DNA of 64,000 nt from Bromus sterilis. Lineage: Eukaryota > Streptophyta > Magnoliopsida > Poales > Poaceae. The notes under the pieces were generated by a model, which was given only the letters and a program-made list of their open reading frames with translations, did not search any database and was not told the origin of the DNA. Every line of letters starts with the position of its first letter. Positions within the stretch are counted from its first letter, which is position 1. Positions 22,453 through 33,805 of this stretch are shown piece after piece. A program made the position numbers and the translations under genes. Location of the stretch: positions 427,732,270-427,796,269 of the forward strand of contig OX465595.1 in assembly GCA_950022295.1 (NCBI GenBank). Reading direction: 5' to 3'.

Positions 22453-25018
22453 ATCGGGAATCCGGCCGGGGTTTCCGTTCAGGACCCAGACGATGTATGG
22501 ACGGTCCGACAAGCCCACCTCGACGGATGGTGCTGCGCTTGCCTAAAACTGTGCTACGTTATGAAAGAAAATAGAATAAAGTTAACCCATGCGAATCCTG
22601 GACCCTAGTCGGGGTGAGTTAATAGGTCGAGAGGGGTCAATGAGCCCAACATGTGGTAGTAATCTGTGTCTTGGATCACAACATAAGAACTCGGGGCCTA
22701 GGGCAGTGTAAATGAGACAACCCACTGTGTACTCCTACACAGCCTCTCATTGTTCACTTATTTTAGGGTGACTTCATCAACACGTTACCACCTTGTTGCA
22801 TGTGTTCACTACCATCCCGATACATCACCCAGATGGATCAACTTCATTGCAAACAACTCTAGCATGGCATAGCAAAACATGGATGAAGGGCCACATGATG
22901 AGCACAAACAATCTTGTATCTGCTAGGTTGAGGTTTGCTTAATACTGTGGCAGCAATGATAGGTCATGCAAAGGATGGGTTCAACTAGCGGTAGAACGGT
23001 AACATTTGAATCACCTAATCATGCATAAGAGAACAAGAGGGAAACTGGGTTTTTATAGATATGATCAAAGGGGGTTTGCTTGCCTTAATGTCGAGACTCG
23101 GGGGGTGCCACTCTTCGGAGAAACAGGGACTACGTCCGGCGATGGATCTTTCGAGAAGAAGCAAACACCGAGACAACAAAGTATAAACATCACATTGCAA
23201 TGCACATTCAAGAATGAAACATGGCATGGTACTGATGTGATCTATGTTCAATTTGCAACAAGTTAATTGAAGTTGATTTGAAAAGGAATTCAAATTCAAA
23301 CTCCAAATGTTCTTCAAAATATCCCAAGTTGCATTTGCTAATGTTTGGATATGGTAAACCATGTGGTCATGTGTATGATATGCCTCTGATGTTCATGTGA
23401 TAAGGTTGGCATTGCAAAGATTTAATTTGAAATGATTTAAACATTTATTTTGAATTATTCCAAATAAGCCAAATAGCTAAATGCTACTGGTTCATCATCA
23501 TAGATGTGTTTTTCATCCATGAAAGTATGATATTTGGAATCCTTGCATTTTTCTGATGATTTTTCATATATTATTTGTTTGATTTGGAGTTATGGTTTAA
23601 AAGTTATTGAATTTCAAAGATTTAAGCAATTTCTGGAATTCTGTTAAATAGAAAAGGGACTTATTGCGCAAGCATGACATCAGCATGACGCATGGGGGCG
23701 CTGACCAGTCAACTGACACGCGGGGCCCATCTGTCAATGACTCAGGGGGTTAACCCCGTTTTAATTAAAACTTAACAGGGGATTAAGGGGGTGGGTCCCA
23801 CCCGTCAGTGAGAGAAAGAGAGAGATTAGGAGGGGGGTTAGCCAGGCCGGCCGGCGTTTAGCCGCCGGTGGCCAAACCGCACGGCGGTGCTCACTGGAGC
23901 GGGTGGCTCTGGCCACGGGAGGCCACGGCAAGGGCACCAGAGCGTGCCCCTTGCACGTGCGCACCCAGGGGAGGCACCCACGGCGGGGACGAGCTCCCGC
24001 GGCGGCCGAGCTCGGGCTCGACGGAGTTGGCGACGCCGGGGGCTAGAGCGAGCGGGGTTAGGGGGGAAAGAACCGAGGCCTCACCGTGAGTGCGTTGGAG
24101 AGGCCGGAGGAGGCAGAGGAGCAGCTGCGGCGATGAATTCGCCGGAGGAAAACCACGGCGGCCGGAGCGCTTCGGCGAAGTTGGCGTCGCCAGAGTGGCT
24201 TCTCGGCTCCAATTGGGGGTTCAAGGCGGCGTAGAAGACCTCGGTGGAGCTGCTGGACATGCCCTCGCGGCGAGCAGGGCACGGTGGCCGCGTGGATGCT
24301 CGAAGGCGGCGACGGTGGCGCTCGAACGTGGTGCGGGAGGCGAGACAGAGGGCGAGAGAGACTGCGAGGGGAGGGGAAAACGGATGGGGACGGCGAGGGA
24401 AGTCTCCAGGCGTCCAAAGGCGAGGGGGGTAGGCTAGGGGAAGCAGGAGGTGGCGCCGGCGGCCATGGCATGGTCGCCACGCACCACTGCCCTTGCCTGC
24501 CTGAGGAAGAAGACAAGAAGGAGGGTGAGCCGGGCCAGGCTACTGGGCCAGCTGGGCCAAAAGGTAAGGGGGCTCTGTCCTTTTTCTTTTCTTTTAATGC
24601 TTTCTGTTTCATTTGTTTTGCTCTGAAAAAAATATCAAAGCATTTTTAAAAATCCCCAAAATTTTATCTTGGACATATGTGACAGAAAGCTAGTCACTCC
24701 CAAGTTTTGAAGATTTTTTGAATTCAAATTATTTGAATCGAATTCAAATAGCATTTAAATTTAATTTCCAAGCCTCTGTTTGAATATTTGAAAAATCCAT
24801 GAGCATGGGTTTGACTCCAAATCATTTTTAAAATGATCATACTCATTTATAGGACTTTTCAAAATTGTTTGGAGGAATTTTGGAAAAACTTTTTATCTGA
24901 CCTTTTATTTAAATTCTTTTTGAGGCTTTTCCAAATCCCCAATTCTTAAACATAGAATTTAAACATGATGCAATTATTTCTAGTAATAAAAGCACATACC
25001 AAAACTAGGGTTGTGACA
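22453..25018 (-). repeat. LTR 1 of the array, truncated (element-orientation first 2566 bases)
   Basis: It matches 31239-33805. It ends TTGTGACA at 25018 (element start TGTCACAACCC). The missing part is the element's LTR 3' end. It contains GC-rich pseudo-coding DNA (23760-24640), whose frames, e.g. 24058-24612, recur in every LTR copy and are not genes. Confidence 0.85.
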
Positions 25019-28000
25019 ACTCGCCCCCACTCAAAAGAATCTCGTCCTGAGATTCAGAAGTAGTCGGGAAGATGGTGGGGTATTCAACTCGAAGACGATC
25101 TTCTCGTTCCCAGGTGGCTTCCTTCTCAGAATGGTTGGACCACTGCACTTTGAGGAACTTGATCTTCTGACGCCGGGTGGTACGCTCAGCTTCATCGAGG
25201 ATACGGACAGGATACTCTCGATACGACAGGTTTTCTTGGAGATCAAGCGTTTCGTGGTCTACTTCGCGGATGGGGTCCTTGAAGCAACGCCTGAGTTGAG
25301 ATACGTGGAAGACATCGTGAACCTGAGAAAGATGCGGTGGTAGTTCAAGTTGGTAGGCAACTTCTCCACGTTTAGCTAGAATGCGAAAGGGGCCTATGTA
25401 ACGTGGGGCCAATTTGCCTTTGATACCGAAGCGATGGGTTCCCTTCAGAGGAGTAACCCGGAGGTAAGCTTTCTCGTCCATCTCGTAGCTCTCTGGCCTA
25501 TGATGACGATCATAGTAGCTCTTCTGACGAGACTGGGCTGTTTTCAATTGCTCACGAACAATGCGAACCTTCTCTTCTGCTTCCTGGATCATATCCGGTC
25601 CAAAGAATTGTCTTTCACCGGTTTCTGACCAGTTCAATGGTGTTCGACATTTTCGTCCATAGAGAAATTCAAAGGGTGCCATGCCCAAGCTAGACTGGAA
25701 GCTGTTGTTATAAGCAAACTCGGCGAATGGAAGAGATTTCTCCCAACTCTTTCCGAATGAGATAACACAGGCTCTGAGCATGTCTTCGAGAATTTGATTG
25801 ACTCTTTCTACTTGACCACTTGACTGGGGATGAAAGGCGGTGCTAAAGGAGAGACGGGTTCCCATAGCATTTTGAAAACTTTCCCAAAATCGAGAGGTGA
25901 AAAGACTTCCACGGTCTGAATTGATTTCCAAAGGAACACCATGGAGAGAAACGATCCGGGAGACATATAAATCCGCCAACTGGCTAGCAGTTATACTCTC
26001 GCGAACAGGAAGGAAATGAGCAACTTTGGAAAGACGGTCAATGACCACGAAGATGGCATTGTTTCCCTTCTGAGACTTTGGAAAGCCAGTGATGAAATCC
26101 ATACTGACTTTATCCCATTTCCACTCAGGAATGGCTAAAGGTTGAAGAGTTCCAGCAGGTCTTTGATGCTTTGCTTTCACACGACGACAAACATCGCACT
26201 CAGCAACAAATTGAGCGATTTCTCGCTTCATCCTAGTCCACCAAAATCTCTGGCGTAGATCTTGATACATCTTAGTACTACCAGGATGAATCGAGAGAGG
26301 GGTGTCATGGGCTTCCTTAAGGATCTGCTGCCTTAGATTCCTATTCTTCGGAACTACCATCCTATTCTCGAAGTACACAGTACCTTCATTGTCTAGGGTA
26401 AAACATTTTGCCTTACCGCTAGCAATGTTCTGCTTGATATATCGGATACCTCGAGCACGTTGTTGAACAGCTTTGATTTGATCCTCAAGGGCTGGTTTCA
26501 CAATCAAGGTGGAAAGGAATCCATGAGGAACAATCTCGAGATTCATCTTCCGAAATTCCTCATAGAGAAGTGGTTGATACTGTAACATGAGGTTGTTACA
26601 ATACGACTTACGACTTAGTGCATCAGCCATGACATTGGCTTTGCCTGGGGTGTAAGAGATACTCAAGTCGTAATCTTTTATCAACTCTATCCAGCGTCTT
26701 TGCCTGAGGTTAAGATCTGGTTGGGTGAATATGTATTTGAGGCTTTGGTGATCGGTATAGATTTCACAACGATTACCAAGGAGGTAATGTCGCCAAGTCT
26801 TCAGGGCATGAACTACGGCAGCGAGTTCAAGATCATGGGTAGGATAGTTATCTTCATGTGGACGCAACTGGCGTGAAGCATAAGCTACCACATGTCGATC
26901 TTGCATAAGTATGCATCCTAACCCTTGCCGTGAAGCATCACAATAGATCTCGAAATCCCTTTTGGTGTCTGGAGGTGCAAGTACGGGTGCAGAAGTCAAT
27001 CTTCTTTTTAGCTCTTGAAAGCTTTCCTCGCACTTGGGGGTCCATAGAAATTTCTTATCTTTCTTGAGGAGTTCAGTTAGAGGCTTTGCAACTTTAGAAA
27101 AGTTCTCGACGAAGCGACGGCAATAGCTGGCTAGGCCAAGAAAACTCCTAACTTGCTTAACCGATTCAGGTGGAGTCCAGTCAAGGACGGCCTGAACTCT
27201 CTCGGGATTGACTGCAATGCCTTTTGCAGAAATCACGTGGCCTAAGTAGGTCACTTCTGGTAGCCAAAATTCACACTTGGAGAATTTAGCATAAAGGCGA
27301 TGCTCTCTAAGTTTCATCAATACCAGCCTAAGATGTTCTGCGTGCTCTTCTTCATTCTTCGAGTAGATGAGAATGTCATCAAGATAAACCACAACAAATT
27401 TTTCTAAGTACTCCATGAAGATCAAATTCATCAAGCGCGAAAAAGTGGCTGGGGCATTGGTTAAACCGAAGGACATGACGGTGTACTCATAAAGACCATA
27501 ACGAGTAGTGAAAGCCGTCTTGGAAATGTCCTCGTTTCTGATTTTGATTTGATGATAGCCTAATCTCAAATCCATCTTGGAGAAGACAGAGGATCCAGCA
27601 AGTTGATCATAAAGATCATTGATCCTGGGAAGTGGGTACTTGTTCTTTATCGTCGCTAGATTTAGCGGACGATAGTCTACACACATCCTTTCTGTTCCAT
27701 CTTTCTTCGTTACGAACAGAACGGGGCAACCCCATGGCGATGAGCTAGGGCGGATGAAGCCTTTTGCCAACGAAGCTTCAAGTTGGATTTTAAGCTCAGC
27801 TAACTCATGTGGGGCCATCCTATATGGGCGTCTAGAAATTGGGGTTGTGCCTGGTATAAGATCCACTATGAATTCCACAGACCTGTCGGGTGGCATTCCC
27901 GGCATCTCTTCTGGAAAGACATCCGGAAAGTCAGAAACTATCGGGATATCCTCAAGGTTAGGAAGGGGATGTTCATTCAACGAATATAGCTGGGTTTCTG

Positions 28001-29465
28001 AACCTTGAGATGTGAAATGGACTATCTTGCCGGAAGGATGAGTGAGTTGGACTGATTTAGTGGCACAATCAATCTTGGCACGGTGTTTGGACAACCAATC
28101 CATACCTAAGATGATATCGATATCTGAAGATTTGAGGGCTATGAGAGAAGCAAGGAATACAACATCCTCAACAGCAATTTCATTGTCATGACTTACCCTA
28201 CTGGTACGCCATGTGGATCCTGGAGTTTTGATCATGAAAGGGTTAGGCAGCTCCTCAAATGAAATGTCATGCAGGAGTGCGAACTTTTCAGATAAAAAGG
28301 AATGAGAAGCTCCAGAATCAAATAGAACAGAAGCAGGTTTGGAGTTGACAGGAAGTGTACCGAGTACAACCTTCGTATCCTCTTGGGCTTCTTTGATGGT
28401 GGCACGGTTCACACGTCCGTATTCAACAATAGTGGACTTGGCTTTGGAAGGCTTTGGTGGCTTAGCTTTGGCTTTATGTTTTGGACGAGGAGGAACATTC
28501 TCTTGCATAGAACACTGTCGTGCAATGTGGCCAGGATTACCACACTTGTAGCACAAACGGTTGTTAGGTTGTGGAGTTTGAATGGCAAGCTCTCTACTAT
28601 CTTTCTGGGTTTTCTTGCTTTCTGGAGAGGGTCTTGGAATCAAGTGTGAAGGAATGGCACTAGTCGGGATCCAAATTCGATGTTTCTGAGAACCTAAACT
28701 AGAAGAAGAAGCAAGATCACGATCACGCTTGCGAGACTCTTCAAAGACCTCATTTCCATGCTCAGCTCTGAATGATCTATTGACCAAATCCTCGAAGTTG
28801 ACGAATTCAAGGAGATTGAGATCATGACGAAGGACAGGGCTAAGTCCCTTGCGGAACCTTGCTTGCTTCTTGGCATCGGTTGATATCTTCTCAGGGGCAT
28901 AACGAGAAAGTCGGTTGAACTCGGTTCTGTACTGATGAACAGTCATATTTCCCTGAGATAGGGTGCAGAACTCTTCCCTCTTTCTTTCCATCAGCTCATC
29001 CAGAATGTGGTACCCTTGGAAGGCATCACGGAACTCCTGCCAAGTCACTACGTGACCATCAGGCTGCATTGCAACAAAATTTTCCCACCATTCACCAGCA
29101 GCACCTTCCAGAAAGTATGCCGCAAACATCACACGATCATCTGGAGAAACATGGGCCGTCTCAAGCTTACGCTCGATGGAACGGAGCCAATCATCGGCAA
29201 CAAGGGGCTCAGATGAACATCGGAAAACTGGCGGGTTCAAAAGGATAAAATCCTGGATGGATATTACCGCATCTCGCCGAAGAGAAGTATTCTTCTCAAT
29301 GAGCTTCAAAAGGCGTGTTTGATCACGTCGATTTCGTTCAGCCTCCATCATGATTTCCGCTGCAGAAGGCGGCGAAGGAGGATCATCATCACCACTTTGA
29401 TTACCGTGACCAGATTCAACACATCTAGTTCCACCTGACATTCTGTGTGATAAAAAAATCAACAA
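25005..29465 (-). CDS. Gag-Pol-chromodomain polyprotein, unit 1 (intact)
   Basis: Single frame of 1486 residues. Gag core about 88-240; zinc knuckle [14 protein letters not shown] at 305-318; aspartic protease DSGAS at 383-387; reverse transcriptase with VYLDD at 693-697; RNase H with D843, E880, D905 and D947; integrase zinc-binding H1053/H1060/C1090/C1093 and catalytic D1123, D1184, E1220; GPF module near 1351-1362; chromodomain about 1416-1464 ([18 protein letters not shown]). The chromodomain is the mark of chromoviruses and is thought to guide insertion to particular chromatin. The true start may be Met9 (MSGG), since the first eight residues look like leader. The TAG stop (25007-25005) lies inside the 3' LTR. 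Compared with units 2 and 3 it has eight private residues that I could count (54, 129, 262, 344, 345, 354, 521, 681). Its 5' LTR is complete and its 3' LTR truncated. Confidence 0.93.
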   Translation of the reverse strand: MLIFLSHRMSGGTRCVESGHGNQSGDDDPPSPPSAAEIMMEAERNRRDQTRLLKLIEKNTSLRRDAVISIQDFILLNPPVFRCSSEPLVADDWLRSIERKLETAHVSPDDRVMFAAYFLEGAAGEWWENFVAMQPDGHVVTWQEFRDAFQGYHILDELMERKREEFCTLSQGNMTVHQYRTEFNRLSRYAPEKISTDAKKQARFRKGLSPVLRHDLNLLEFVNFEDLVNRSFRAEHGNEVFEESRKRDRDLASSSSLGSQKHRIWIPTSAIPSHLIPRPSPESKKTQKDSRELAIQTPQPNNRLCYKCGNPGHIARQCSMQENVPPRPKHKAKAKPPKPSKAKSTIVEYGRVNRATIKEAQEDTKVVLGTLPVNSKPASVLFDSGASHSFLSEKFALLHDISFEELPNPFMIKTPGSTWRTSRVSHDNEIAVEDVVFLASLIALKSSDIDIILGMDWLSKHRAKIDCATKSVQLTHPSGKIVHFTSQGSETQLYSLNEHPLPNLEDIPIVSDFPDVFPEEMPGMPPDRSVEFIVDLIPGTTPISRRPYRMAPHELAELKIQLEASLAKGFIRPSSSPWGCPVLFVTKKDGTERMCVDYRPLNLATIKNKYPLPRINDLYDQLAGSSVFSKMDLRLGYHQIKIRNEDISKTAFTTRYGLYEYTVMSFGLTNAPATFSRLMNLIFMEYLEKFVVVYLDDILIYSKNEEEHAEHLRLVLMKLREHRLYAKFSKCEFWLPEVTYLGHVISAKGIAVNPERVQAVLDWTPPESVKQVRSFLGLASYCRRFVENFSKVAKPLTELLKKDKKFLWTPKCEESFQELKRRLTSAPVLAPPDTKRDFEIYCDASRQGLGCILMQDRHVVAYASRQLRPHEDNYPTHDLELAAVVHALKTWRHYLLGNRCEIYTDHQSLKYIFTQPDLNLRQRRWIELIKDYDLSISYTPGKANVMADALSRKSYCNNLMLQYQPLLYEEFRKMNLEIVPHGFLSTLIVKPALEDQIKAVQQRARGIRYIKQNIASGKAKCFTLDNEGTVYFENRMVVPKNRNLRQQILKEAHDTPLSIHPGSTKMYQDLRQRFWWTRMKREIAQFVAECDVCRRVKAKHQRPAGTLQPLAIPEWKWDKVSMDFITGFPKSQKGNNAIFVVIDRLSKVAHFLPVRESITASQLADLYVSRIVSLHGVPLEINSDRGSLFTSRFWESFQNAMGTRLSFSTAFHPQSSGQVERVNQILEDMLRACVISFGKSWEKSLPFAEFAYNNSFQSSLGMAPFEFLYGRKCRTPLNWSETGERQFFGPDMIQEAEEKVRIVREQLKTAQSRQKSYYDRHHRPESYEMDEKAYLRVTPLKGTHRFGIKGKLAPRYIGPFRILAKRGEVAYQLELPPHLSQVHDVFHVSQLRRCFKDPIREVDHETLDLQENLSYREYPVRILDEAERTTRRQKIKFLKVQWSNHSEKEATWEREDRLRVEYPTIFPTTSESQDEILLSGGELSQP
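25019..25037 (-). other. Polypurine tract of Tekay unit 1, overlapping the ORF end
   Basis: The minus strand reads CTTTTGAGTGGGGGCGAGT directly before the LTR start TGTCACAAC. The last polyprotein codons (LLSGGEL) are read through it. The same sites are at 33806-33824 and 42593-42611. Confidence 0.7.
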
Positions 29466-29919
29466 TCAGAGTAGGATTTATGATGGAATCAAAGCAAGGA
29501 TGACACAATTTAATAGCGGAAAAGATTGTAATGCAAAAGCATTGGAACTACTGGAAACACGGGACAAATCGGACAGCATAACGGCTGTACCGGGGTGGAA
29601 AAATGAATCAACCTGCAAGAAAGATCAGAACCTTCTCAAAAGGTTTGAAGGAAAGGTGACTCTAGACGGCCAAAACAATCCTACAGCTAAGGAGAGTCAA
29701 ACAACGAGATGTTCTAGTATAGACATAGAAGAGCCTAGTCCTATCTTCCCGTAGAAAAGATGAGGGTGACTCAGAACTCAGATCGATGAGGATAAGGAGA
29801 AAAATGAAGCCTTACGTTGTTCCCTTATACCCAAAGTAACTATATAACTATAGAATGCTAGACTCGACTTCGGCCAAGGTTTACTAATCCTACAGGCAGT
29901 CCTGCTCTAATACCAAGTC
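29466..29919 (-). other. 5' leader and primer-binding site of Tekay unit 1
   Basis: The minus strand at 29915-29904 is TGGTATTAGAGC, one base off the initiator-tRNA-Met form TGGTATCAGAGC, four bases inside the LTR start. About 440 bases of untranslated leader follow before the ORF. An 84-codon plus-strand frame (29500-29754) in all three leaders is not supported as a gene. Equivalent leaders are at 38253-38706 and 47040-47493. Confidence 0.75.
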
Positions 29920-32900
29920 TGTCGGGACCCGGGGTTTGTATATGTAATTCCAGTCACAATTCAATCATATGGAGAGCCGAGAGCCATACCCACTTGTCTA
30001 AGCAGACAAGGCCAAGTACAAGACACTCTCGGAAAGCTCGAACGTGAGGGGCATCCCATCCAGGCCGGATGATCAACTGAGATGGGTCCTCATCGCCCGC
30101 TCACAAGTCTAGATGATTATGGGTGGTGAAATCCCATACTCATAGACAAGTCGCCCCAACCATATTATCGATTGAATCCTAACACTTACATAAACCGACT
30201 CCAGCCCGATCTCTTAGTCGGGGTCTCGGGCGGGCTCAATCATACAACAAAGTGTGCCACGTGACAGGGTCACGAGCAATTGCGTCGCGATGCCCCAAGC
30301 TACGCACATCTAAGGGCCACTTGGTGTATAAAATACCGCCGGCGAGAACACAACCAAGGTATCAAACCCCACACATGACATGCACGACATAAACATACAC
30401 GCAGTATGCATGCCAAGTGTATAACATCATGTAATACAACATAAACTCTACAAACTCATAGCTTTATTGCATCTGCTAAACAGAGAAGATATAGTAGTGT
30501 TACAAGCAGAGATCACATCACTGTGATCCAACATTACATCATACAACAACGGAAGAAAAATATGTCTTAGTAAAGACAAGGTTAACAAATGGCTTAAGAA
30601 GCCTTTAGGAAAACACAACGACCCTCCAGAGGAACCAGGCTGCTGTCTGGGACTACATAACTTCGTCGAAGTCGAGCTTGAAGGGGGAGGCCACCATCAG
30701 GGTCAGTGGTCTCGTCTCTAAAACATAGAATAAGCAAACATGAGTACAAAGTCGTACTCAGCAAGACTTACGTCAGAACTAAACTACTCATGCTCAAGTA
30801 TCAAGGTAAAGGCAAGTGGGGTTGTAATGCAGAAAGCTTTGACTTGGCTATCCTGTACTACGACTACATAGAGTTGAGATGAGAGGCGCACACGAGTCCA
30901 TCTAATCTTGATCACCACTTCAATACACAACCATGGATCCTTCCTCGACTTCCCCACGAGGAAGCAATCCAAAGCACTCACACTTATCTTGCGATTTTTA
31001 GAGTATCCATTTGAGTTGTCTAATAATCAAGTAAAGATCTCCAAGCAGTCCATAACCGCGGACACGGCTATTCGAATAGTTCATTAACCCTGCAGGGGTG
31101 TACTTCTTCACATACGTAGCTACCACTTACCGCCTAGAACTCGTCACCTTCAAGCGGTGTCGGCGAGGATAGTACCACGACACTTACCTCACGGCTCCAA
31201 CTCTAGTCCAGGGAATCGCCTATCTGAGTTGCACCCCAATCGGGAATCCGGCCGGGGTTTCCGTTCAGGACCCAAACGATGTATGGACGGTCCGACAAGC
31301 CCACCTCGACGGATGGTGCTGCGCTTGCCTAAAACCGTGCTACGTTATGAAAGAAAATAGAATAAAGTTAACCCATGCGAATCCTGGACCCTAGTCGGGG
31401 TGAGTTAATAGGTCGAGAGGGGTCAATGAGCCCAACATGTGGTAGTAATCTGTGTCTTGGATCACAACACAAGAACTCGGGGCCTAGGGCAGTGTAAATG
31501 AGACAACCCACTGTGTACTCCTACACAGCCTCTCATTGTTCACTTATTTTAGGGTGACTTCATCAACACGTTACCACCTTGTTGCATGTGTTCACTACCA
31601 TCCCGATACATCACCCAGATGGATCAACTTCATTGCAAACAACTCTAGCATGGCATAGCAAAACATGGATGAAGGGCCACATGATGAGCACAAACAATCT
31701 TGTATCTGCTAGGTTGAGGTTTGCTTAATACTGTGGCAGCAATGATAGGTCATGCAAAGGATGGGTTCAACTAGCGGTAGAACGGTAACATTTGAATCAC
31801 CTAATCATGCATAAGAGAACAAGAGGGAAACTGGGTTTTTATAGATATGATCAAAGGGGGTTTGCTTGCCTTAATGTCGAGACTCGGGGGGTGCCACTCT
31901 TCGGAGAAACAGGGACTACGTCCGGCGATGGATCTTTCGAGAAGAAGCAAACACCGAGACAACAAAGTATAAACATCACATTGCAATGCACATTCAAGAA
32001 TGAAACATGGCATGGTACTGATGTGATCTATGTTCAATTTGCAACAAGTTAATTGAAGTTGATTTGAAAAGGAATTCAAATTCAAACTCCAAATGTTCTT
32101 CAAAATATCCCAAGTTGCATTTGCTAATGTTTGGATATGGTAAACCATGTGGTCATGTGTATGATATGCCTCTGATGTTCATGTGATAAGGTTGGCATTG
32201 CAAAGATTTAATTTGAAATGATTTAAACATTTATTTTGAATTATTCCAAATAAGCCAAATAGCTAAATGCTACTGGTTCATCATCATAGATGTGTTTTTC
32301 CTCCATGAAAGTATGATATTTGGAATCCTTGCATTTTTCTGATGATTTTTCATATATTATTTGTTTGATTTGGAGTTATGGTTTAAAAGTTATTGAATTT
32401 CAAAGATTTAAGCAATTTCTGGAATTCTGTTAAATAGAAAAGGGACTTATTGCGCAAGCATGACATCAGCATGACGCATGGGGGCGCTGACCAGTCAACT
32501 GACACGCGGGGCCCATCTGTCAATGACTCAGGGGGTTAACCCCGTTTTAATTAAAACTTAACAGGGGATTAAGGGGGTGGGTCCCACCCGTCAGTGAGAG
32601 AAAGAGAGAGATTAGGAGGGGGGTTAGCCAGGCCGGCCGGCGTTTAGCCGCCGGTGGCCAAACCGCACGGTGGCGCTCACTGGAGCGGGTGGCTCCGGCC
32701 ACGGGAGGCCACGGCAAGGGCACCAGAGCGTGCCCCTTGCACGTGCGCACCCAGGGGAGGCACCCACGGCGGGGACGAGCTCCCGCGGCGGCCGAGCTCG
32801 GGCTCGACGGAGTTGGCGACGCTGGGGGCTAGAGCGAGCGGGGTTAGGGGGGAAAGAACCGAGGCCTCACCGTGAGTGCGTTGGAGAGGCCGGAGGAGGC

Positions 32901-33805
32901 AGAGGAGCAGCTGCGGCGATGAATTCGCCGGAGGAAAACCACGGCGGCCGGAGCGCTTCGGCGAAGTTGGCGTCGCCGGAGTGGCTTCTCGGCTCCAATT
33001 GGGGGTTCAAGGCGGGGTAGAAGACCTCGGTGGAGCTGCTGGACATGCCCTCGCGGCGAGCAGGGCACGGTGGCCGCGTGGATGCTCGAAGGCGGCGACG
33101 GTGGCGCTCGAACGTGGTGCGGGAGGCGAGACAGAGGGCGAGAGAGACTGCGAGGGGAGGGGAAAACGGATGGGGACGGCGAGGGAAGTCTCCAGGCGTC
33201 CAAAGGCGAGGGGGGTAGGCTAGGGGAAGCAGGAGGTGGCGCCGGCGACCATGGCATGGTCGCCACGCACCACTGCCCTTGCCTGCCTGAGGAAGAAGAC
33301 AAGAAGGAGGGTGAGCCGGGCCAGGCTACTGGGCCAGCTGGGCCAAAAGGTAAGGGGGCTCTGTCCTTTTTCTTTTCTTTTAATGCTTTCTGTTTCATTT
33401 GTTTTGCGCTGAAAAAAATATCAAAGCATTTTTAAAAATCCCCAAAATTTTATCTTGGACATATGTGACAGAAAGCTAGTCACTCCCAAGTTTTGAAGAT
33501 TTTTTGAATTCAAATTATTTGAATCGAATTCAAATAGCATTTAAATTTAATTTCCAAGCCTCTGTTTGAATATTTGAAAAATCCATGAGCATGGGTTTGA
33601 CTCCAAATCATTTTTAAAATGATCATACTCATTTATAGGACTTTTCAAAATTGTTTGGAGGAATTTTGGAAAAACTTTTTATCTGACCTTTTATTTAAAT
33701 TCTTTTTGAGGCTTTTCCAAATCCCCAATTCTTAAACCATAGAATTTAAACATGATGCAATTATTTCTAGTAATAAAAGCACATACCAAAACTAGGGTTG
33801 TGACA
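29920..33805 (-). repeat. LTR 2 of the array, complete (3886 bases)
   Basis: On the plus strand it starts TGTCGGGACCC and ends GGGTTGTGACA, with termini TGTC/GACA inverted. It is shared: 5' LTR of unit 1 and 3' LTR of unit 2. It contains the palindromic module (31041-31102), AT-rich DNA (31990-32450) and the GC-rich pseudo-coding block (32550-33420). It differs from LTR 3 at scattered bases, e.g. 'aaaataccgccggcg' against 'aaaagaccgtcggcg' near 30331. Confidence 0.9.

Noticed and set aside
24058..24612. 184-codon proline/serine/arginine-rich minus-strand frame, repeated at 32844 and 41631
   Set aside because: It lies in the GC-rich middle of the Tekay LTRs, has overlapping frames on the other strand and no domain. 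It is LTR sequence.
29500..29754. 84-codon plus-strand frame in the leader of each Tekay unit
   Set aside because: It is antisense to the element leader, and its conservation among units is explained by recent amplification.
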